A DNA stretch of 20,285 nt from Euplotes cf. woodruffi 2 WChen-2021 (taxonomy: Eukaryota > Ciliophora > Spirotrichea > Euplotida > Euplotidae): positions 1 through 20,285 of the forward strand of contig JAGYYN010040156.1 in NCBI GenBank assembly GCA_021441665.1. Reading direction: 5' to 3'. The notes beneath the pieces are model-generated. The model did not search any database. It worked only from the letters and a program-made list of their open reading frames with translations, and was not told the DNA's origin. Positions 10,902 through 18,445 of the stretch are shown here, one piece after another; the first letter of the stretch is position 1, and the number at the start of each line of letters is the position of its first letter. A program made the translations under genes and the position numbers.

Positions 10902-11138
10902 ATGATTACTAAATTCCCCACAATTTCACATTTTTACTCTTTTTTACCCAAAATTACGAATAAACCGACCTATTCTAGGTCTAAATCGGATATTGAGTGT
11001 ATTTTGGGGTCGAAAACAAGGGTTAAGTTTAAAGATGGAAGAAGTAGGACGGAATGGTCAGAAATTTCTGATTTACTTACTGAGGTTTGGACGGGAGGTG
11101 GGAAAAGGGGAAGAATTGGGAAAAAGACTGAAATATAG
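10902..11138 (+). CDS. Possible small ORF, 78 aa
   Basis: ATG 10902 to TAG 11136-11138. The product is basic with a folded-looking middle (ECILGSKTRVKFKDGRSR, then TEWSEISDLLTEVW) and a GGGKRGRIGKK tail. Codon use is T- and GGG-rich, unlike the neighbouring genes. The stop is ATA-TAG; the +1 frame after it stays open with a hydrophobic stretch (LSLLILTIILKI), so the true end is unclear. It may be chance in a purine-rich stretch. Confidence 0.35.
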   Translation: MITKFPTISHFYSFLPKITNKPTYSRSKSDIECILGSKTRVKFKDGRSRTEWSEISDLLTEVWTGGGKRGRIGKKTEI

Positions 11139-11793
11139 ACTGATGAGGTTTGAAAGACTGAAGATAGAGATAAATTGGGTAGAAATGAATTTTTGATGGT
11201 ATTTTGGGATGCTAAGTCTACTTATTCTGACAATAATATTAAAAATAAATAAATTTTTTTCTGAACTCAATGAAATTGCTCTCATTTTTATTTGAGACTA
11301 TGTAAGGATTTATTTATTTGTTTTTATTCACTCCGATTAAATATCAAACTCATATTTATTTTTAGTATTATGATGATAAAAATAGTGATTAAAATTTTAT
11401 TTTTATATAATCAATTTTTATTGATACCGTTTTATCTTTAATTCTATTTAGTATAAATCAATTACTTAATAATAAAATTTTAATAATAAATAATTTTTTG
11501 ATAAAAAGTTTAATATAAAATGCTTTTTCATTTTATCAAATGACTATTTATTAAAAACTATTAATTAAAATAATCGATTTGATCATAATACCTTACAAAC
11601 CTTAGTCAAATTAAAAAACATATATTAATTTTTAAAACATTCTTCTTCTCTGTAACCACAGTTTCCTAATCGTGACTAAAATCAGCAACCCTCCTGCCCT
11701 TATCTTATATTCACTACAAAAAATACCTAACTGAATAATAAAAAATCAAAATATGTAAGCCTTGCCCTTGCTAATCATCTAGCCCCATCTTCC

Positions 11794-12195
11794 ATGTCAA
11801 CCCCCATAAAATCCACACTTTCCGGTCCTCTGATCTCGATCCAAAAGCCGGGTTCTTACTTACTGTACACCTCAAAAAAGCCTTTCTCTCGCTACGCACT
11901 GTAAGCCTTCAAACCCCCTAACAGCCATGCAGCCGCGAAGAGGAAGACAGCAGTTGAGAAGAGGCCAAGCAGGACGACTTCAAGCACAAGGCCGAGCATG
12001 TCAAAAGTACATCTGGCTATCAGTTCTCCAAGATGATGTACTCTAAGAAAAAGCGAGACAGACAGGCTCACACCAGAGCCTATGGTAATCATACAGCGAA
12101 GGCAACGCTTAGAGCGAAAGACGCGGAGGAGGTACAACACTCGTGAGATTATAGCAACCTACGAAATAAGATCAAACAGACGAATATCAACCTAA
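11794..12195 (+). CDS. Small basic protein, 125 aa (gene E)
   Basis: ATG 11794 to TAA 12193-12195, with one 24-nt intron at 11901-11924 (GTAAGC donor, CCTAAC branch-like motif, ACAG acceptor). Splicing skips a TAA and gives 125 codons plus stop. The product begins MSTPIKSTLSGPLISIQ, has a middle rich in Lys, Arg, Ser and Thr, and ends in a very basic stretch (IIQRRQRLERKTRRRY). GC content is clearly higher than in the flanks. Two adjacent TGA codons after PR read as Cys-Cys. A second frame through the same intron is also open and acidic (EEEDSSC...), but it lacks a start ATG, so I prefer the ATG frame. A nucleic-acid-binding role would suit the charge but is not shown. Confidence 0.6.
11901..11924 (+). 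other. 24-nt intron in gene E
   Basis: GTAAGC donor, CTAAC four bases before the final ACAG-type acceptor, length a multiple of three. It removes the only stop between the ATG at 11794 and the stop at 12193. It has the same size as the shortest introns of gene B. Confidence 0.65.
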
Positions 12196-12430
12196 ATCAA
12201 ATCCATAATGTATTTTTACTGCTTTATTTGCGTTAATTTGTCTTTGTGAATATAAAATCAGTTTTCACGCAGATTTAGTAATTGATAATCTAGACGCATA
12301 ATTCGCAATTGACAATATATGCAAGAGACCAAGAGAGCCATACTGAGAGGTAGGCTTGATATGTAAAAAGTAATGAAATCAATACAGATCGAAAATTGGG
12401 TACAACCCTTCTCGATATAAACGAGTTCGA
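12196..12430. other. AT-rich spacer upstream of gene F
   Basis: Presumed 3' end of gene E and promoter of gene F. Short AT runs only; no clear TATA box, RNA gene or repeat. Unlike several other spacers, I found no full match to the breakage consensus here. Confidence 0.35.
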
Positions 12431-14232
12431 ATGAATAAATCACAAGTGTTTAAACCTGAAAGTCAGCAGAATGTAAATGTCATACAGCAACTTAAAAACG
12501 ACCCGAGAAGATTTCAGATTATATCTTTTATCGAACGTATTGCTGCAAAGAAGATCCAGAGGTGTTACAGGAGCTATCGAGAGTTCAAGCACGAGCGAGA
12601 ACAGATCCGTATCGAGCAGACGCTCAAGCGCATACGTAAAAACCTAGCAAGATCGACGATCAGAAAGCATATGACGATCTATTTGCTTTTGAAGAAGTAC
12701 AAGTAAAGAGCTGCTTGAGTACCACCAGACTTACCATATTGATTATATTCGATATATCCAAGGCTCATGGCGAGCTTGGAAATGTCGTCCTAAAAAGCTT
12801 AATATCTCGAGATTCAAAAATGTCCTCTACTCAACGCTAATTGGCTGGAAGATAAGAAGAGTCATGTCTTATTTAAAAACACTGTCTTCTGTTAAAGAAG
12901 CAATTGATTACGTGAAGCTGAAATAACGATCTTGTAAAGAAAAAACCTCATGATGTATTTGCACAGCAAATTTTAGCACAGTATCCAGAGAAAATTCAAC
13001 TGTTTCGAGATAAATTCGAAGACTTAATAGAAAATGCAATTTGGATCAAAAAGCCAACAATTGCATCGATCAAAAACAAACGCAAGGAGTTTACGAATAA
13101 GAACTCGAAGTAACGATGATGTGATAAAGACAAAGAGTCGACTGAGAAAAGACCAGAGTTCTGTGCATTATAGGTACAACAAATCAAAGACTCTGAGGTC
13201 TAAATATAATCACACCATAAATAGCGCCGAAAAGGAGCGATTAAAGAAAGCCCCAAACAGTCGGATGAAACGATACCAAGATGCAAAAGTAAAATTGCAT
13301 AAGCATAATTTTAAAATCTCACAGGATATCGGCTCACTTCCACAAACAACCAAAGTAGGAGCTAAAAATCTCAAAAATGAAGGGGGAAATGCTGATGTAA
13401 GCAATGAAATAAATATCTTGCCGAAAGCACAGACAGAAGGTACTTACACAATGGCGACGACAACGAAAGAATCGAGGCAGTCAGAATTATTCCCCAAGGC
13501 ATTTGGCACTTCCTTTGATATTCTCGCAAAGAAAAACGAGGAAGACTTAATCAAGTCAAAAACGAATAAAAAATTATTTATTGACAATGCGGACAACAGA
13601 AACAGCAATAATATTTTAGCATCAGTGTCGCTTGGGAGTCTCAAAAGACATAAATAAATCATTTGATCCTCATGCAGCGCAGTCTTTCAGAGATAAAACA
13701 GTTTTGGTTGATCAACGAGAAAGCATAATGAATCGAAATAGAAATCAACTCGATGACTTGAAGATCACTCCGCTATTGGAGAGGAAAAGTGTAAAAAGAA
13801 GAGCGCGAATGAATACGCTCACGCGTTCAGAACCGAAAGACATTCCTCTAATGTTACAGCAGAAATAGCCCAAGCATTGCGAAAGTTACACCCGAACCAG
13901 TTGAAATCAAAACTATCAACACAAAGCATAAGGAGTCACTAGAGATCAAAGAAAAAGACATCATCAGCACGTATTCACTTTTTTCTAAAATTATTTTCGG
14001 AACTTTAGAAAGAATCGGAGGAAGTGAAAACCTCCAAATTGCTTGTGTTGAAGAAATCAAGAAAATGATAAAGCAAAAACATCAAAATAAAAAATCTGAA
14101 ATCTCAAAGCTTGAAGGCTTAAAGTTAAAGAACGAACTTGTTAAGCCACTTGAACTTGAGAAATCGAAGGATGATTACCATTTAATTATGGCCGAGATGG
14201 AAAATGAGTACAACGATTTGTTACTTTCATAA
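12431..14232 (+). CDS. IQ-motif (calmodulin-binding) protein, 598 aa, five frameshift stops (gene F)
   Basis: ATG 12431 to TAA 14230-14232. No intron is required; instead the frame moves by +1 at five stops, each directly after lysine: AAG-TAA 12704, AAA-TAA 12924, AAG-TAA 13111, AAA-TAA 13655, AAA-TAG 13866. The six segments (91, 73, 62, 181, 70 and 121 codons) add up to 598. The shifted frame is the protein-like one each time. Residues 42-52 are an IQ motif (IQRCYRSYREF); a second IQ-like site, IQGSWRAWKCR, follows the first shift at about 109-119; LIGWKIRRV lies near 136. IQ motifs bind calmodulin or EF-hand light chains. The middle is basic and polar, and the C-terminal 120 residues form Lys/Glu-rich helices. 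Gene I shares IQ and LIGWK features. A role at basal bodies, axoneme or cortex is inferred only. A 28-nt intron (12912-12939) could replace the second shift, but its GTG donor is unlike the others here. Confidence 0.88.
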
Positions 14233-14340
14233 GCAAAAAGTACTTTATTTATTAATTTTTATTCAATATAAAATTTATAATAAACTATAAAAATAAGCAG
14301 ACAATTGAAAATTTGTCTGTCGGTGTGAAAATGTCAAAAA
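14233..14340. other. Convergent spacer between genes F and G
   Basis: Very AT-rich 3' spacer shared by two genes that end towards each other. AATTGAAAAT at 14303-14312 fits the Euplotes breakage consensus. No other feature seen. Confidence 0.4.
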
Positions 14341-15874
14341 TTATCGCTTGCTTGATCTGTCTCAAGACATTAAAAACTCTTTATACTTTCTATCAGACTC
14401 CATCTCGATCTGAAGCTTCAAGTTGCTTATTTTGATTTTCCTTTGCTTTTCTCGTTCTTGTTCAGCTAAGATTCTTTCTCATATTTTATTTGTTCTCAGT
14501 GTGGAACAATCAGAAGCGGCTGGTGCAGATATATTATAAGACTTTTCGACTTTGCTATCTTCAATTTTATTATTAAGTCGGCAGTCGCCTTCTGACTTTT
14601 GAACAATAAAGTAAGCTTGATCGGTACTGATCTTCTGCCGCTTGCTTTTGTGAATTTGAAATATTCCTTCAGCTTGCTTTGAATTAATATTTCTTATTCT
14701 TTTGTTTCATTTTGTACTCGGCTTAGCATTTTCTTCGCTCTTAATGATTTTCACCTCTTCAGCTTGCATTTTTGATTCGATTGAGACTGATTTGTTAAAC
14801 TGCTCAGAGGTTTCTATATAAGCCGTGTACTTATCTTTATTTAGTAAAAGATATTGAATTGCATTACCTGCGTCGACTAATCAAATTGAATTATTTGTAT
14901 CTGAAAGTAAGATTTCAGTTGAAGCCTTGCCTTCCTGCTGATTGCTTCATGCTTTAGGTACAAATGTAATTTTTGAATCAATATCTAACTTACAACTCGA
15001 ATGCATGTGAACACAAATAGAGCCGATCTCTTCTACTGCTGATTTCTCAGTTCTACAAACTTCAGTCAGTTCTTTCTTGCTTTTAGATCCATATTCGCAC
15101 TTGATTTTGCTTCGTTTACAACGATTCTTCGCACTTGTTGGCGACTGTTCAGTTTTTACATTTTGATTGAGCTTTGATACACGCTTTGACAACTTGTGTT
15201 TGCGGTGCCTCTCTTTGCTTTTGCTACGTGAAGGCTCAGTCATAAATTCCTGCTTATTTTTTAAGATTTTCCTTCATTTGTCTTCGCCGAAGTTTTCAAT
15301 TTTTATCGGGTAATGGCTGTACTTGATCGAATAAATCCAAGTGTCTGTGCTTTGAACTCAAAGCAATGTCTTTGTGATTATGAGTCTTCCTTCTTTCACT
15401 CAGCTCAGCGGGTCTTTCACTTTTTGAGCTTGCTTTCCTAATTTTATGCTTTTTACAAGCTTTTTGCTTGTTTTTAAGCTCAGATCTCGCTGACGGCTCT
15501 CTTGATATTTGTTTACGGCATAAAGGTTTTTCTGATGACTGATTATTAGAATGCTTGTGCTTTCCTTCTTTTTTGACTTTCACAGCTGGCTCAGTTAAGT
15601 TTGACTCGACGTTGTGAACTGGAATTCCTTTACGAATAGTATTCATGCTCCTTAGTTTCATTCTAAGAGTCAGAGGAGGATTCTTAATCTTTTCACTCGA
15701 CTGCTTGTGCTTTTTATAATCTTTCGATTTCTTCTGAGACTTCAAACTAGCTCTTGTTGTGCCTTTGATTTCAAGGTCAGGCTTGCTCTTGTTACTTTTA
15801 ACTTTCCTTTTAGTCGTAAAGACAGCTGGAATTTCAAGATTGTCACAGTCTTTGTCTCGAGGTTGAATTGGCAT
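14341..15874 (-). CDS. Lysine-rich basic protein, about 510 aa (gene G)
   Basis: Ends at TAA 14343-14341. One +1 shift at AAA-TAA (15256-15254) joins the two long open frames; with it, 510 codons run from ATG 15874. The frame is also open upstream of that ATG without another ATG, so a 5' exon may be missing from this model. The N-terminal two-thirds is extremely rich in Lys, Ser, Arg and His (KKSKDYKKHKQSSEK; SKSKERHRKHKLSKR), like nuclear or RNA-associated low-complexity proteins. The C-terminal part ends in a charged helix (LAEQEREKQRKIKISNLKL). TGA reads as Cys at several places, including 15293-15295 and 14944-14946. It lies head-to-head with gene H. No domain is recognised. Confidence 0.78.
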
Positions 15875-16176
15875 CAATATTATTTCAGTGCTGACTAAAT
15901 TTTGATCTTTCAACTGCTGATATAATATATGGTCTGATAGTTCAAAATATTGAGCTCAAATATTAGTAAATTGACTGATTTTATACAAAAAAAGGCTGTT
16001 TTTAAATCATAAAATTATTATATTGAAATATAAAATATCTGCAGTTCGACAACATCAAGACTGAATTATTTAGCTTACTTAATTTTGACTGATATTTTAT
16101 ATTTTGGAAAAATACTGGGTACTTGATCATTCCAGCAAATTGGTTGATTATCGCTTTGCTAGCCAATACGCATATT
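15875..16176. other. Divergent AT-rich region between genes G and H
   Basis: About 300 bases holding both promoters and possibly an unrecognised 5' exon of gene G. TATTGAAATA at 16021-16030 is a full match to the Euplotes breakage consensus. TATA-like AT runs are common and none stands out. No RNA gene seen. Confidence 0.4.
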
Positions 16177-18361
16177 ATGAGTAGACACTATGATAAACTT
16201 CAAGTTAAACAAGAAGTAAACGCAGTGACTAACGATAAGGCCAGTTTTAAAAACCCTGCTGCCTTCATCCACAAACAAGAAGACCAGCAAGTCGATTCAA
16301 AAAGTGGTGTTTTAGTAAAAGGATGCAAAAATGGACAAAAGGGAAAGAAAAAGAAAGAGTTGTATAAAGAATTCACGCGTAAAAAAGCAGATAATGCTTA
16401 TTGTTGAAACTTAAATCCTCGCATGTCTCATCCGAGATATATTAACTGTATCTACGGACGAAGGAACCCTGATATTTACGGTGTCTTTAAGACCAGAAGG
16501 TTTGCAATCGATTCTGAGCTCACTCCATTTGGAGGAACCAATTACTTTACTTTAGGAGTGCTCAAAGGCAACCTTTACACCAGCAAAATCATTACCAGAG
16601 CTGAGTTCAGAAATGAAGAATTTTGAAAATCAAAAAAGAAAAACGTCGCGATGCGAAACTCAAAGAAAAACACGAAATTGAAGAACGGAAGAAAGAGGAG
16701 CTTGAAGAAGCTAAAATCATCAATGAGATTCAAATAAAATTAGCACAGAAAAAGTCTGAGAATAAGGTTAAGCAAACTCTTGAAGAGAAGCTCCGTTGTC
16801 TTGTTCCTGAGCTCAATAAAGCCGATGGAGATATAAATAAGCTTTTCTCTAAAAATAAAGACAACAACCAAAATAAACGCAAAAGCGTCGATCCTAACGA
16901 GACAATTAAGCAGGATCTGTTTGCTGATGAAGACGAACCGACCAATTGACGCTTCCGAAGGCGCAAAAGAATGCATTTAAGAGTCTTTGAAGTCGAGTTT
17001 ATCAAAGGACGTGGCCCACGATGCAGAATATGCAAAAAGTTCGGACATTCCTTTAGAGCTTGTCCCAATCAAGGTGAAAAAGACCCAATGTGAATTAAAT
17101 GCGGTCTTCTCCACCAACCTGAAGAGGAAGAAAAGTGACAGGCTTACGTTTGCTTCAAATGAGGCAGTCAAGGCCACCAGTCTAAAAACTGAGAAAGAGT
17201 AAGATATATTGAGTGAAACAACTGAAGAGTACCAGGTCATACCCAAGAAAACTGCTTAGACGAGTTCCCAATGAAAAAGCATTGATTTGACAAAAGATAT
17301 CAGCCTCATTTAGAGATCAAATGACTTGACTGTTTTAAAGTTGGTCACTTCAGCTGAAATAGATTCCCTTACAACTCAACACCACAGAATCCGTTTATCG
17401 TCCATATAAACATGGCTGACTCTGAGGAAGAGTCTAAACTCGCGTATCTGAATGCAGCCTCTGATCAAGACCATATAATTGAGAATTTCGAATCCATCAA
17501 AAAGATAGAATTAATCAGATTTTTAGCCTTGAGCTCGCTGGAAAGAATGACACCAGGTCTTGGGGTTCAATCGACAACGACAACACTGACGACTCTGGTT
17601 ATGGGATTGGGGACAAGTACATCAATCCGTATGATTTTGAAGACATCAACGACAACGAGATTAAAGTCACATGGAAGCAAATGAAAAACCAGCCCGAAAA
17701 CTTCAAAGACTCTGTGAAAGTAAGTACCAACAATACGTCAGTCAGCAAGTTAGTGATTCCTTCAATCGATATGACGAATAAGGCCATCAATTCAGGCGTC
17801 ACTGGAGCTTGGTACAGCGTCTGTGCCAACTGTATGGCGACTACACACTTCACTTTTTACTGTCATAAAGAACGAAACCCAGTCTGGAAGAAATATGAAG
17901 TCCGCGAGATCGCGAGACTCAACTTCAAAGATAAAAAATACGACGAGAAGCACCTTAAATGTCCGTTTCCAAGCGTGACAAACAACGAGGTTCAGAATAA
18001 AACCGCTGATGACATCTCCGCAATCCACGAGAAACTCATGGAGATGGAGAAAGAGTACCAAGACGAACTGGCGTACTATGCTGACGGAAGCAAAGATCTC
18101 ATCAGAGTTGAAAGTGTCGAGATCGGCATGCTTGAAAACACCAACGAACCAATTATCTTTTCAACTCTTAAAATCTTCAGAGACCGTGAGGAAGTCAAAC
18201 AGCGAAGAGAAGAGAAAAGAGACGGCGCTATTGGACAACAAAGACGACGCAAGGTCTTTAGAAGGAAGAATGAACGCAGAAGCTTTGGACATAGAAATCA
18301 TTCAAGACCTTTTAAAAGATTTAACTATGACCACCGACGAAGATTTAGGAACTATCAGTAG
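16177..18361 (+). CDS. Six-knuckle CCHC zinc-knuckle protein, AIR1/AIR2/ZCCHC7-like (gene H)
   Basis: ATG 16177 to TAG 18359-18361, about 705 codons. Zinc knuckles: CRICKKFGHSFRAC 17022-17063, an irregular one from 17091, CFKCGSQGHQSKNC 17151-17192, CNNCRVPGHTQENC 17214-17255, CLDCFKVGHFSC 17322-17357, and CANCMATTHFTFYC 17822-17863. Many of their cysteines are TGA. A Lys/Glu coiled coil precedes the knuckles (from 16626), and the C-terminus is strongly Arg-rich. A row of closely spaced CCHC knuckles, the last followed by VWKKYEV, recalls the AIR1/AIR2 and ZCCHC7 RNA-binding subunits of the TRAMP polyadenylation complex in nuclear RNA surveillance. That match is by pattern only. Two frame changes have no obvious stop-codon cause: one between 16540 and 16735 (net +2), and one best explained by a 65-nt intron at 17444-17508 (GTATCT donor, GATAG acceptor). 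No protease, reverse transcriptase or integrase is nearby, so a retroelement gag is unlikely. Confidence 0.8.
17444..17508 (+). other. Probable 65-nt intron in gene H
   Basis: The frame must move by two between the fifth and sixth zinc knuckles, but both frames are open here, so no stop triggers it. GTATCT at 17444 and AAGATAG ending at 17508 give the required length and join two protein-like stretches (…SKLA to INQIFSLELAGKND). Other explanations are possible. Confidence 0.45.
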
Positions 18362-18445
18362 CCTAATATTCACTTATTTTATTTATTTATCTAATTCAAT
18401 CTTTTTATTAGGCAAATAAAGCATTTAAATTGGAAATTTTATTTA
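18362..18445. other. Tandem spacer between genes H and I
   Basis: 84 bases of T-rich DNA (repeated TTTAT) containing the 3' end of gene H and the leader of gene I. TATTAGG and AATAAAG motifs occur late; no clear regulatory site. Confidence 0.35.

Larger units (their letters stand above)
10607..11793. other. Gene-poor region, 1.2 kb
   Basis: No well-supported gene. It holds two doubtful small ORFs (10650-10841 -, 10902-11138 +), a possible RNA hairpin at 10747-10815, a purine-rich strand at about 11030-11180, a single TTTTGGGG unit near 11001 and a block of very high A+T from about 11200 to 11640. AGTTTCAATT at 10822-10831 is a minus-strand match to the Euplotes breakage consensus. Confidence 0.5.

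Noticed and set aside
11892-12140. 82-aa hydrophobic ORF on the minus strand
   Set aside because: Antisense to the Arg/Lys-rich gene E; reverse reading of such codons gives Leu/Val-rich sequence.
16177-18361. Retroelement gag with zinc knuckles
   Set aside because: No protease, reverse transcriptase, integrase or terminal repeats are visible nearby, and six spaced knuckles with an Arg-rich tail fit a host RNA-binding protein better.
18009-18419. 136-aa + ORF at the end of gene H
   Set aside because: Overlaps the Arg-rich tail of gene H in another frame and has no independent support.
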